This document shows positions 44,077-52,341 of a stretch of DNA of 64,000 bases, piece after piece (positions within the stretch are counted from its first letter, which is position 1; the number at the start of each line of letters is the position of its first letter). Below the pieces are notes generated by a model, which was not told where the DNA came from, searched no databases, and saw nothing but the letters and a program-made list of their open reading frames with translations. Made by a program: the position numbers and the translations under genes. The DNA comes from Streptococcus parasanguinis (GTDB taxonomy: Bacteria > Bacillota > Bacilli > Lactobacillales > Streptococcaceae), in the NCBI RefSeq assembly GCF_901875555.1, contig NZ_CABFMD010000022.1, positions 124,001-188,000 of the forward strand, given 5' to 3'.

Positions 44077-44931
44077 ATGAATACGAATCTAGCAAGCTAC
44101 ATCATGGGAATGGTCATTGATGAAAATGATCACTTCTATTTTGTTCAAAAAGATGGCCAGACCTACGCGCTTGACAAAGCAGAAGGCCCGCATCAAGTTG
44201 GAGAAAGTGTCAAGGGGTTTGCCTACACCGATATGAAGCAAAAGCTCCGACTCACGACGCTTGAAGTCACAGCAACTCAAGAAAGCTTTGGCTGGGGGAC
44301 GGTCACAGAAGTACGCAAGGATCTGGGAGTCTTTGTGGATACAGGGCTACCAGATAAGCAGATCGTTGTCTCATTAGATATCCTACCGGAGATCAAAGAA
44401 CTATGGCCTAAAAAGGGCGATCGTCTCTATATTCGCTTGGAAGTTGATAAGAAAGATCGCATTTGGGGGATCTTAGCCTATCAGGAAGATTTCCAGCGTT
44501 TGGCTCGTCCAGCCTACAACAATATGCAAAACCAAAACTGGCCAGCCATTGTCTATCGCCTAAAGCTTTCAGGGACCTTTGTTTACCTTCCAGAGAACAA
44601 TATGCTGGGCTTTATCCATCCAAGTGAGCGGTATGCAGAACCCCGCTTGGGACAAGTCCTAGATGCCCGTGTCATTGGTTTTCGCGAAGTGGATCGGACC
44701 TTGAATCTGTCTTTGAAGCCACGTTCGTTTGAAATGTTGGAAAACGATGCCCAAATGATTTTGACCTATTTGGAAGCCAATGGAGGCTTTATGACCTTGA
44801 ATGATAAATCCTCTCCAGAAGACATCAAGGCGACCTTTGGGATTTCAAAAGGCCAGTTCAAAAAGGCTTTGGGTGGTTTGATGAAGGCGAAAAAAATCAA
44901 GCAAGACCAATTTGGAACAGAGATCATCTAA
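44077..44931 (+). CDS. cvfB: S1-domain RNA-binding protein CvfB/YitL
   Basis: 284 residues with tandem S1-like domains ([20 protein letters not shown] and [23 protein letters not shown]) and a C-terminal winged helix. The family binds RNA and affects virulence-factor expression in Staphylococcus aureus. It lies downstream of frr and upstream of yozE, as usual in streptococci. Confidence 0.88.
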   Translation: MNTNLASYIMGMVIDENDHFYFVQKDGQTYALDKAEGPHQVGESVKGFAYTDMKQKLRLTTLEVTATQESFGWGTVTEVRKDLGVFVDTGLPDKQIVVSLDILPEIKELWPKKGDRLYIRLEVDKKDRIWGILAYQEDFQRLARPAYNNMQNQNWPAIVYRLKLSGTFVYLPENNMLGFIHPSERYAEPRLGQVLDARVIGFREVDRTLNLSLKPRSFEMLENDAQMILTYLEANGGFMTLNDKSSPEDIKATFGISKGQFKKALGGLMKAKKIKQDQFGTEII

Positions 44932-44941
44932 GAGGAGGCTT

Positions 44942-45157
44942 ATGAGAAAATCATTTTATACTTGGCTGATGACAGAGCGCAATCCCAAAAGCAATGCGCC
45001 TAAGGCCATTTTAGCGGATTTGGCTTTTCATGAGTCTGCTTTTCCCAAACATACAGATGACTTCGATGAGGTCAGTCGCTATCTGGAAGAGCATGCTAGT
45101 TTTTCCTTTAATCTTAGTGATTTTGATGCGATTTGGGAAGAATATCAAGCCCATTAG
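44942..45157 (+). CDS. YozE family SAM-like protein (DUF1250)
   Basis: 71-residue helical protein. [19 protein letters not shown] and [15 protein letters not shown] fit the YozE family, whose function is not established. AGAGGAGGCTT precedes the ATG, ten bases after cvfB. Confidence 0.85.
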   Translation: MRKSFYTWLMTERNPKSNAPKAILADLAFHESAFPKHTDDFDEVSRYLEEHASFSFNLSDFDAIWEEYQAH

Positions 45158-45198
45158 AAAAGGACAGGTCGAGGATGGTTTTTTCTCGGCCTCTTTGC

Positions 45199-45204
45199 TA
45201 TAAT
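45199..45204 (+). promoter_or_regulatory. -10 element of phoH
   Basis: TATAAT, 31 bases before the TTG start. Confidence 0.5.
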
Positions 45205-45235
45205 AGAAAAAAACACAGGTAGAGAGGTTCTTTTT

Positions 45236-46234
45236 TTGCAAGAACATTCAGTTGAAATTACATTAACGCATCCAGACGATCTCTTTCATTTGTTTGGATC
45301 CAACGAGCGCCATCTTCGTTTGATGGAGCAAGAATTTGGGGTGACTATTCACGCCCGGACAGAAATCGTCCAGATCATTGGGAAAGAAGAAAGCTGCGAG
45401 CAGGTTCGTCAAGTCATTCAGGCTCTCTTGGTCCTCGTCAACCGTGGCATGACCATTGGAACGCCAGATGTGGTGACCGCTATTACCATGGTGAGAAATG
45501 GGGAATTGGATAAGTTCATCGCTCTCTATGAAGAAGAGATTATCAAGGATAGTTTCGGCAAGCCCATTCGGGTTAAAACACTTGGCCAAAAGATCTATGT
45601 CGATAGTGTCAAAAATCATGATGTGACCTTTGGAATCGGACCAGCGGGGACAGGGAAAACCTTCCTAGCTGTGACCTTGGCCGTCACAGCTCTCAAGCGT
45701 GGTCAGGTCAAGCGCATTATTTTGACTCGTCCAGCCGTTGAAGCCGGAGAAAGCCTTGGTTTCCTTCCAGGAGATCTCAAAGAAAAAGTCGACCCTTATC
45801 TCCGTCCAGTCTATGATGCTCTTTACCAAATCCTGGGGAAGGACCAAACCACTCGGATGATGGAGCGCGAGATTATCGAGATAGCGCCTTTGGCCTATAT
45901 GCGGGGGCGGACCTTGGACGATGCCTTTGTTATTCTCGATGAAGCGCAAAATACTACCATCATGCAGATGAAGATGTTTTTGACCCGTCTTGGTTTTAAC
46001 TCCAAGATGATTGTCAATGGGGATACCAGTCAGATCGACCTTCCGCGAAATGTTAAATCCGGTTTGATTGATGCTCAGGAGAAATTGAAGAACATTTCTC
46101 AAATTGACTTTGTGCATTTCTCTGCCAAGGATGTTGTGCGCCATCCAGTCGTCGCAGAAATTATTCGGGCCTACGAGCCAATCCCAAATCCAGTGCTCAA
46201 AGAAAAACCGGATGTGGAAGAAGAAACGGAATAA
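45236..46234 (+). CDS. PhoH-like ATPase
   Basis: 332-residue cytoplasmic ATPase with an N-terminal KH-like part and the PhoH domain. Walker A GPAGTGKT lies at about residues 135-142, and Walker B is FVILDEAQNTT. The family is linked to RNA metabolism and often sits near ybeY, which here is 8 kb away. The start is TTG with GAGAGG eight bases before it; no in-frame ATG lies near. Confidence 0.9.
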   Translation: MQEHSVEITLTHPDDLFHLFGSNERHLRLMEQEFGVTIHARTEIVQIIGKEESCEQVRQVIQALLVLVNRGMTIGTPDVVTAITMVRNGELDKFIALYEEEIIKDSFGKPIRVKTLGQKIYVDSVKNHDVTFGIGPAGTGKTFLAVTLAVTALKRGQVKRIILTRPAVEAGESLGFLPGDLKEKVDPYLRPVYDALYQILGKDQTTRMMEREIIEIAPLAYMRGRTLDDAFVILDEAQNTTIMQMKMFLTRLGFNSKMIVNGDTSQIDLPRNVKSGLIDAQEKLKNISQIDFVHFSAKDVVRHPVVAEIIRAYEPIPNPVLKEKPDVEEETE

Positions 46235-46240
46235 AAGAAG

Positions 46241-46270
46241 AGGCAAAGATCAGAGGATCTTTGCCTTTTG
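46241..46270 (+). terminator. Terminator after phoH
   Basis: AGGCAAAGATC, AGAG loop, GATCTTTGCCT, TTT. Confidence 0.93.
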
Positions 46271-46460
46271 AATGTTAGACATTAAACCAATTCATCAATT
46301 GGTGTGAGATTTCTCTCTTGACTCAATGACCTTTTTACTCCTTATCCGATTGTTTTAATTGATTTTATTGTATAGAAAAGTTGGTTAAAAAGCAGGAAAA
46401 ATTTGAGCTTGCATTCCTTTAGGTTATTTGCTAAACTAATCCCTAAAGAAGGAGTGTCAA

Positions 46461-47030
46461 ATGGAAAATTTATATGTGAAGTTAGCGGCTTATCGTGAAA
46501 TGGAGACAGAGCGTTTACGTTTGCGTCCGGTCACTCTTGAGGATGCACCGGCTATGTTTGAGTATGCTTCTGATGAAGCTGTTACGCGCTATACTTTTCC
46601 AACCAATCAAAGTCTTGAAGAGACACGTAATAATATTGCCCTCTTTTACCTAGCCAGCCCACTTGGAAGATGGGGGATCGAGCTCAAAGAAAATGGAAAA
46701 TTTATTGGGACGATTGATTTACTGGATTTGGATCTTTGTCTGAAAAAGGGGAGTATCGGCTATGTTCTGAATAAAGACTATTGGAACCAAGGTCTTGCGA
46801 CAGAGGCTACCAAGGCAGTCATTGCCCTAGCTTTTGAACAGTTAGGGATGAACAAGCTCATTGCCGTTCATGACAAGGACAACCCAGCTTCTGGCCGGGT
46901 GATGGCCAAAGCAGGGATGCAATTTTCCCATGAAGAAGCTTATGCGATGCTAGACCCGCATGAAGAGGGGCGAATGGTGACGAGAGTCCATTATGTCCTT
47001 ACTAAGGAAGAATATTTGGCAGAAAAATGA
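46461..47030 (+). CDS. GNAT acetyltransferase, RimJ/RimL type
   Basis: 189 residues. It starts with ETERLRLRPVTLEDAPAMFEYASDE, typical for the RimJ/RimL group. The acetyl-CoA motif is GYVLNKDYWNQGLATEATKAV, followed by DKDNPASGRVMAKAGM. Substrate unknown, possibly an N-terminal amine of a ribosomal protein. AAGGAGTG precedes the ATG. Confidence 0.85.
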   Translation: MENLYVKLAAYREMETERLRLRPVTLEDAPAMFEYASDEAVTRYTFPTNQSLEETRNNIALFYLASPLGRWGIELKENGKFIGTIDLLDLDLCLKKGSIGYVLNKDYWNQGLATEATKAVIALAFEQLGMNKLIAVHDKDNPASGRVMAKAGMQFSHEEAYAMLDPHEEGRMVTRVHYVLTKEEYLAEK

Positions 47031-47039
47031 GTCAAGATA

Positions 47040-47069
47040 TTGACAAAAGGCCTATCTCCATGATATAGT
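47040..47069 (+). promoter_or_regulatory. tRNA-Thr promoter
   Basis: TTGACA (47040-47045), 18-base spacer, TATAGT (47064-47069). Confidence 0.75.
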
Positions 47070-47080
47070 AGATAGGTACT

Positions 47081-47153
47081 GCTGGTTTAGCTCAGTCGGT
47101 AGAGCGCATCCATGGTAAGGATGAGGTCGCCGGTTCAATCCCGGCAACTAGCA
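47081..47153 (+). tRNA. tRNA-Thr (anticodon GGT)
   Basis: 73 bases form a full cloverleaf: acceptor GCTGGTT/AACTAGC, D arm with TTAGCTCAG, anticodon stem CATCC/GGATG around loop ATGGTAA, and T arm GCCGG/CCGGC with TTCAATC. The anticodon GGT reads ACC and ACU. The CCA end is not encoded. Monocistronic with promoter and terminator. Confidence 0.97.
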
Positions 47154-47164
47154 TAGTAGAAGAG

Positions 47165-47195
47165 AGAAGCTTAGAGAGATCTAAGCTTCTTTTTC
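47165..47195 (+). terminator. Terminator after tRNA-Thr
   Basis: AGAAGCTTAGA/TCTAAGCTTCT with a 4-base loop and T run. The following 300 bases are AT-rich and I see no gene in them. Confidence 0.92.
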
Positions 47196-47500
47196 TTGTC
47201 TTTAAATATTCAAAAAACTTAATGGCTACTTTAAACGTCTTTATAGGCTATCGAATTAAGGGTTAGTTAATAGGTTTTAAATTTGCTATATCAGAACCAA
47301 TTCCCATACCGTATTTATCAAATTTTTTGGAAACAGTACAATGATACAATTCCTATTTTAATTTACACTAAGTTAGTCTTGAAAATATTATAACTTTTAT
47401 TTTAAGGAATGAAAGTCATATGGATATTAAACTTATTAAGATCAGTTATTTATTGGACAAAGAAATCTATATTATTAGATTGGAGAAAAGCTCTTCTTAA

Positions 47501-47787
47501 AAACTTTCCTTAGGTGAGTACGGACGTCAGCGAACTTCTACGAAGTTCCATGACTAATTATGGAGCCTAAGGTCTCAATAATTCCGAGTGAGGCTGGGAC
47601 AAAAGTCCTAGCCTCTCAATTGTCTTTGGATTTTCGAGCAAGACGCAGTGGTTGTGTGGGCTCTATTACGCTGATTTCATCATCTTATACAGCCCTACTC
47701 AACTGTGCGGAGGTGGGACGACGAAATCGAATTCTAACGAATTACCGATTTCTGTCCCACTCTCACTTTTCTCACAGCGGAAAGTTT
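47501..47787 (+). repeat. Interspersed structured repeat, copy 5 (module replacement)
   Basis: Standard ends AAACTTTCC/GGAAAGTTT and hairpin 1 GAACTTCT/GAAGTTC; hairpin 2 is AATTATGGAG/CTCAATAATT. Hairpin 3 is replaced between 47587 and 47766 by a larger module. That module opens GAGTGAGGCTGGGACA and closes TGTCCCACTCTCAC. A terminator-like stem GAGGCTGGGAC/GTCCTAGCCTC lies inside. The left flank matches that of copy 1. Confidence 0.88.
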
Positions 47788-47911
47788 CAGTAGATGATAG
47801 AATTTATTAGATTTGTAAAACAGAACAGTTTTTCTACGCCCTGTATTATATATCCTGTTTTAAGACATGGGTACAGAATTTCTGTGCGAACTATTTAAAA
47901 TATAAGAGTTA

Positions 47912-48757
47912 TTATTCCACATGCTCATTGTAATGTTGCTGATACTGTGACCTGATACTATTTTCTCCCAAAATTTCAAACACTTTAAGAGCTTGTTGCA
48001 TTTTTTCTAAACCACCTCTATTATTTATTTTAAATTCATAATAGCCCGTAGCATATAGAAATACAGTTTGTTCATAGTAGTTGAACTCATTATTTAATAA
48101 TTTTTTTATCTCATAAATTAGATAAGAACAATTTTGAAATTTTCCTTTGTCAATACTTACAATTAGGCAGTTAATTGCCAGTTGAGTAACAAGTTTTTTA
48201 TTAGTCTTGTTCAATGTTGAGTAAATAAAATTTTTAATCATTTCCTTTGTTAATAAAAAAGCAGAATTATATTGAATGGTTCGGATACAATTTGCTAATA
48301 GTATAATTTCATAGTATCCCCAAGTTTCAACTTTGAACAAATAGTCAGTCAAAGATTCTAATTCTGCCTCGGATGGTGAAATCTTATTATCCAATGTATA
48401 GATTATTGATTTTACCATAATTCGTTCCAATGAATTGAGTTGATAAATTGTAGAATTAGTGAGTAAGGCTTTAATGTTGTCAACATTTTGTAGGGAATAT
48501 TCTTTACGGATATATTGCATTAAGTTGCCAAATGATATCGTTTGGGTGTATTCAGTATCATGAAGAATAAGAAATTCATCCAATGAGATATGTAATTTAT
48601 CTAAAATATTGATAAGTCGAATACAAGATATCTCAGATTCCCCACGCTCGAATCTGGAAATCTGTGATTTAGAGAGATGTTTATCTGCGATAGCACAGAT
48701 ACTTACTTGTTTGCTCTTTCGTATTTTTCTAAGTGTTTGACCAAGTTTAGATTTCAT
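47912..48757 (-). CDS. Rgg/GadR/MutR-family transcriptional regulator (3)
   Basis: 281 residues. XRE helix-turn-helix near residues 5-62, with [19 protein letters not shown]; helical C-terminal sensor part. Very A+T-rich, unlike the phoH and patA regions either side. ATG at 48757 follows GCGGGAAAA; an in-frame GTG five codons upstream has no ribosome site. Divergent from a small ORF and an MFS gene, its probable targets. Confidence 0.75.
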   Translation of the reverse strand: MKSKLGQTLRKIRKSKQVSICAIADKHLSKSQISRFERGESEISCIRLINILDKLHISLDEFLILHDTEYTQTISFGNLMQYIRKEYSLQNVDNIKALLTNSTIYQLNSLERIMVKSIIYTLDNKISPSEAELESLTDYLFKVETWGYYEIILLANCIRTIQYNSAFLLTKEMIKNFIYSTLNKTNKKLVTQLAINCLIVSIDKGKFQNCSYLIYEIKKLLNNEFNYYEQTVFLYATGYYEFKINNRGGLEKMQQALKVFEILGENSIRSQYQQHYNEHVE

Positions 48758-48828
48758 TTTTCCCGCTTTCACAACAAAAGTCTAAATAGTTTTTATTTAT
48801 TATACAATACTTAAAAGAGAAAAGGAAA

Positions 48829-48942
48829 ATGGATATGAAAATTTGTATAAATTTATTCCAATTTCAAATCGATAGTTTAACAATATCTAATGTAGAATTA
48901 GTATTTAATAATATAAAATCAAATTTTGAAGGGAGATTGTAG
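48829..48942 (+). CDS. Candidate 37-residue small protein before the MFS gene
   Basis: ATG preceded by AAAAGGAAA opens a 37-codon frame ending TAG four bases before the MFS start. The product begins MDMKICINLFQFQIDSL. It has one Cys and no clear signal peptide. It could be a signalling peptide precursor for the adjacent Rgg, a leader, or chance in AT-rich DNA. Confidence 0.35.
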   Translation: MDMKICINLFQFQIDSLTISNVELVFNNIKSNFEGRL

Positions 48943-48946
48943 GGGT

Positions 48947-50161
48947 ATGAGTAAAAAAAATATAATATTACTTATTTCTAGGGGACAAACTAATAATTTT
49001 GGAAATAGAGTATATGACTACGCAAATAAAATATTCATTGCTGCATTACCAAAATCGTCAGTATTTTTTATGTCAATTTATCAATCAACAGAGGTAATAG
49101 CGCAAATATTTTTTAATTTAATAGGAGGTTTTGTTGCAGATTTTGGAAATAGGAAAAAAATACTTATTTTAACGGATATCATCGCTGCTATTTCAACATT
49201 TGTTGCTTTTTTATTTCTAGATATGCCTAATAGTACAATAGTGTTAATAATAGTCAATATCATATTAGCTATTCTAAATTCTTTTAATAATCCTGCTTAC
49301 AAAGCAATAGTTAGAGATTTATTGGATAAAAACTCGATATACATATATAATTCATACAGTAGGAGTATAGCAGAGATTTTTAATATAATAGTTCCATTTT
49401 TTGGAATTTGGATTATTTCTCTATTTGGTTTCAAAGTTTCAATGTTACTAAATTCATTAAGTTTTGTCATCTCTGCGATTATAGAATCGAAATTTGCTAT
49501 TAAAAGACAAGGTTTTAAAGATCAGAAAACTGCTAAAAAAGCAGATATAATGAAAAGTATTATTGAGGGATTTTGTTATATCCTTCAAAGAAAAGAGTTC
49601 TTTATTATTTTGATATTGGTATCTGTATTAAATTTTTTCGTCGCGGGCATAGAACTTTATTTGCCATTTATAAATAAATTTTTAAATGTTTCCTATATGT
49701 ATGGATATATATTAGAGGTTCAAACTATTGGGAAAATACTTGGAGCGTACATCAATAAGTTTTTTAAGAATGATTTCACAATGTCTGAATGTTGTAACTT
49801 TTTACTTATGTCTTCAATTGCATTGGTTCCAATTGCTTTTATTAATAATATTTATTTAATAATATTGCTTTTTGGAATTAGCTCTTTGTTCATTATGATA
49901 TTCGATGTTCAAATATTTTCAAAAATTCAATCAGAGATCTCAGAAGAATTTTTAGGTAGAGTTTTTAGTACTGTTTCATTACTATCCTTGGTCTTATCTC
50001 CAGTTGGAACTTTCGTTTTTTCTATTTTGAAATTTCATTCAGCTGTGATTTTTTCTATTATTGCATTATTCCAAGTTTTGTTCTGTATTTTTATAAAAAT
50101 ATTGCTTTCTTTTGTTAATTCTAAACTGTCATCAGAAAATGAACCTAATGGTTTGAAATGA
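48947..50161 (+). CDS. MFS transporter next to Rgg regulator (3)
   Basis: 404 residues with about 12 hydrophobic segments. The cytoplasmic GGFVADFGNRKKILILTD loop is the MFS helix 2-3 signature, and PAYKAIVRDL follows helix 4. It belongs with the DHA/enterobactin-exporter-like MFS proteins. Start ATG follows GGGAGATTGTAGGGG; the TTG seven codons earlier lies inside the small ORF. Very A+T-rich with frequent ATA codons, like its regulator, which suggests acquisition. Substrate unknown. Confidence 0.75.
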   Translation: MSKKNIILLISRGQTNNFGNRVYDYANKIFIAALPKSSVFFMSIYQSTEVIAQIFFNLIGGFVADFGNRKKILILTDIIAAISTFVAFLFLDMPNSTIVLIIVNIILAILNSFNNPAYKAIVRDLLDKNSIYIYNSYSRSIAEIFNIIVPFFGIWIISLFGFKVSMLLNSLSFVISAIIESKFAIKRQGFKDQKTAKKADIMKSIIEGFCYILQRKEFFIILILVSVLNFFVAGIELYLPFINKFLNVSYMYGYILEVQTIGKILGAYINKFFKNDFTMSECCNFLLMSSIALVPIAFINNIYLIILLFGISSLFIMIFDVQIFSKIQSEISEEFLGRVFSTVSLLSLVLSPVGTFVFSILKFHSAVIFSIIALFQVLFCIFIKILLSFVNSKLSSENEPNGLK

Positions 50162-50316
50162 AAATTAAATATAGTCTCACAAATAGTTCAGAAATATTTA
50201 ATTTATCAAAAAAATAATCACGATAGCAAAACAAGAATTAATTAAAGTCGAATATAAGAAGACCCCATTACGATTTGATGTAATAGCTTCCCTTTTCAAC
50301 AATTTTCAAAAAAACG

Positions 50317-50345
50317 TTGACAAGCACGGAAATAAGTGGTAAAGT
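50317..50345 (+). promoter_or_regulatory. patAB leader promoter
   Basis: TTGACA (50317-50322), 17-base spacer, TAAAGT (50340-50345) with extended TGG before it. The DNA between the MFS stop and here (50162-50316) is AT-rich and shows no gene. Confidence 0.75.
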
Positions 50346-50376
50346 TAGAACAACAAAGAGAAAGGAGAAAACCATC

Positions 50377-50448
50377 ATGAACAAAGTAGATGTTTTGATG
50401 ACACAATTGAATACACAACTTCTCCAATCTCAGTTGAGTTCTATGTAA
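50377..50448 (+). CDS. Leader peptide ORF (23 residues) of the patAB-like operon
   Basis: A strong site AGAAAGGAG lies before ATG. The 23-residue product MNKVDVLMTQLNTQLLQSQL ends in SSM. Its TAA is 11 bases before the first terminator stem, the spacing expected if a ribosome at the end of the ORF hides the stem's left arm. An attenuator controlling patAB is known in S. pneumoniae, which supports the role. Confidence 0.65.
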   Translation: MNKVDVLMTQLNTQLLQSQLSSM

Positions 50449-50459
50449 AAAATGAATGA

Positions 50460-50493
50460 AACCCAAGATGGAGGAGTCTGTCTTGGGTTTTTT
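50460..50493 (+). terminator. Attenuator terminator T1
   Basis: AACCCAAGA (50460-50468)/TCTTGGGTT (50481-50489) and T run to 50493. Confidence 0.85.
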
Positions 50494-50542
50494 GTATGCA
50501 TTTTTGCCTGCTTTAACTGAATTGGTAATAGGCATCAGAAGG

Positions 50543-50589
50543 CCCAAGTGTGGACTGAGCACCTACTCAGCTCCTTGCTTGGGTTTTTT
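50543..50589 (+). terminator. Attenuator terminator T2
   Basis: CCCAAG (50543-50548)/CTTGGG (50578-50583), inner stem CTGAG/CTCAG, and a T run to 50589. The left arm can also pair with the right arm of T1, which would break both terminators. Confidence 0.8.
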
Positions 50590-50615
50590 CTGTGCCATTT
50601 TGAAAAGGAGAATAT

Positions 50616-52340
50616 ATGATCAGAGCTATTTGGGAGTATATCAGGGAGCGCAAGTGGCGATATGTGAAGATCGCTATGGTCCTGATTCTTTATGATTATA
50701 CCTTATTGATCCCGACGCAAGTTATTCAGCGTCTAGTGGATCATTTGAGTCAGCAGACGTTGACGCAATCCAACTTTGTATGGGATATGGTCCTCTTGGT
50801 AGGATCAGCCATCCTCAATTACCTGACGGCTTTTTATTGGCAGTTGCGCCTTTTTCAGTCGTCAGTCCATTTCAAGGCGACCCTTCAGGGACAAGCATTT
50901 CGTAAACTAGTAGCTATGCGGCGTCCCTTTTTTGAGAAATTCCGTTCAGGAGATCTCTTGACGCGGTTCACGACGGATGTCGATGGCATGGCCGACATGG
51001 CTGGTTATGGGATGATGGTGCTCCTGTTTGGTGGTGGCTTGTTTGCCTTTATTATTCCGACCATGTTTTTCATTTCTTGGCAATTAACCTTGATTTCCTT
51101 TATTCCCATGTTCTTCCTCATCGTCTCGACCTATTTTTTGAGTAGAAAGCAGGAGGATTATGTTGAGCAAAACCGGGAAGCAGTCGCTCAGTTGAATGAT
51201 GAAGTCTTGGAGTCCATCGAAGGGATTCGGGTCATGAGGGCCTATAGTAAGCGGGACCAGCAGGTCAAACAGTTTCAGAAGAAAACAGCCAGTCTATCCA
51301 AAACAGGGGATAAAATTGCTTCTATCCAATATTCTTTTGGCCCCTTAGCCCTGTTTTTTATTGGTTTTTCGACGGTCCTACTCTTGGTATTTGGAGGTCA
51401 GTCATTAGCAAGCGGGCAATTGAGCCTTGGCAAGTTATTGGCTTTGCAGCTGTATTTGGTCTTTTTAATTGAGCCTATGTGGATGATGGCGGACCTGATC
51501 TTGGTCTATCAGACAGGGCAAATGTCTTATAAAAAATTAAAAGAAGTGATTGATGAAACGGATGATCTCGAGACAGATGGTCCTAACGATTTAGAGCAGA
51601 TTGATTCGGTGCAGTTTAAGGATTATTCTTTCAGGTATCCTGGTGCTGAGCGAAAGAGTCTATCAGGCATTGATTGGACCATTCAGAAAGGACAGACAGT
51701 TGGAATTGTTGGTCGTACCGGAGCAGGAAAGACAACCTTGGTTCGACAATTCTTGCGGCAGTACCCAGTTGGTGAGGGAGAATTCTTGGTCAACCAGCAA
51801 CCGATCGTGGACTACAACCGACACTCCATTGAAGCTAAAATCGGCTATGTTTCCCAAGAACATATTTTATTCTCAAAATCCATTCGTGACAATATTGCTC
51901 TGGGTAAAAATGGAGCCAGTGAAGAGGATTTGGTGGAAGCTGTAGCCCAAGCTGCTTTTGCGGATGATCTTGAGCGGATGTCTCAGGGAATGGACACCAT
52001 GATTGGTGAGAAAGGGGTCTCTGTATCAGGTGGTCAAAAACAACGGATCTCGTTGGCACGTGCTTTTTTAAGGGATGCGGATCTCTTGCTGTTAGATGAT
52101 TCCCTTTCGGCAGTAGATGCGAAGACCGAACAGGCCATTATTGACACCATTCAAACAGAGCGTAAAAACAAGACGACCCTCATTGTTTCCCATCGCTTGT
52201 CTGCGGTTCATCAGGCGGATTGGATCATAGTCTTGGATCAAGGACAGATTGTAGAAGAAGGTAGAGCTAGTGATTTACTGGCTCAAGAGGGCTGGTATTA
52301 TGAACAATACCAACGGCAACAAAAACAGGAAGGAGAATAA
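50616..52340 (+). CDS. patA: ABC multidrug exporter half, PatA-like
   Basis: 574-residue half-transporter with six hydrophobic segments in the first 320 residues and a C-terminal ATPase. Walker A is GRTGAGKTT, the signature VSGGQKQR, and Walker B LLLLDDSLSAVD. The second D in place of Glu after Walker B makes this a degenerate site, normal in one half of heterodimeric exporters. GAAAAGGAG precedes the ATG. It pairs with the next gene. The name rests on the heterodimer layout, sizes and the leader attenuator. Confidence 0.8.
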   Translation: MIRAIWEYIRERKWRYVKIAMVLILYDYTLLIPTQVIQRLVDHLSQQTLTQSNFVWDMVLLVGSAILNYLTAFYWQLRLFQSSVHFKATLQGQAFRKLVAMRRPFFEKFRSGDLLTRFTTDVDGMADMAGYGMMVLLFGGGLFAFIIPTMFFISWQLTLISFIPMFFLIVSTYFLSRKQEDYVEQNREAVAQLNDEVLESIEGIRVMRAYSKRDQQVKQFQKKTASLSKTGDKIASIQYSFGPLALFFIGFSTVLLLVFGGQSLASGQLSLGKLLALQLYLVFLIEPMWMMADLILVYQTGQMSYKKLKEVIDETDDLETDGPNDLEQIDSVQFKDYSFRYPGAERKSLSGIDWTIQKGQTVGIVGRTGAGKTTLVRQFLRQYPVGEGEFLVNQQPIVDYNRHSIEAKIGYVSQEHILFSKSIRDNIALGKNGASEEDLVEAVAQAAFADDLERMSQGMDTMIGEKGVSVSGGQKQRISLARAFLRDADLLLLDDSLSAVDAKTEQAIIDTIQTERKNKTTLIVSHRLSAVHQADWIIVLDQGQIVEEGRASDLLAQEGWYYEQYQRQQKQEGE

Positions 52341-52341
52341 G

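Noticed and set aside
45665..46246. 193-codon antisense frame over phoH
   Set aside because: Long open frames on the opposite strand arise from codon bias of the real gene; no ribosome site or family resemblance.
47420..47500. 26-codon frame starting MDIKLIKISYLLDKE after tRNA-Thr
   Set aside because: Its 3' third is the shared left flank of the repeat (related to GATTGAAGACAAAGTC), so the frame is probably chance.
47560..47793. 77-codon open frame within repeat copy 5
   Set aside because: It lies wholly inside the repeat and its replacement module, has no ribosome site and resembles no protein.
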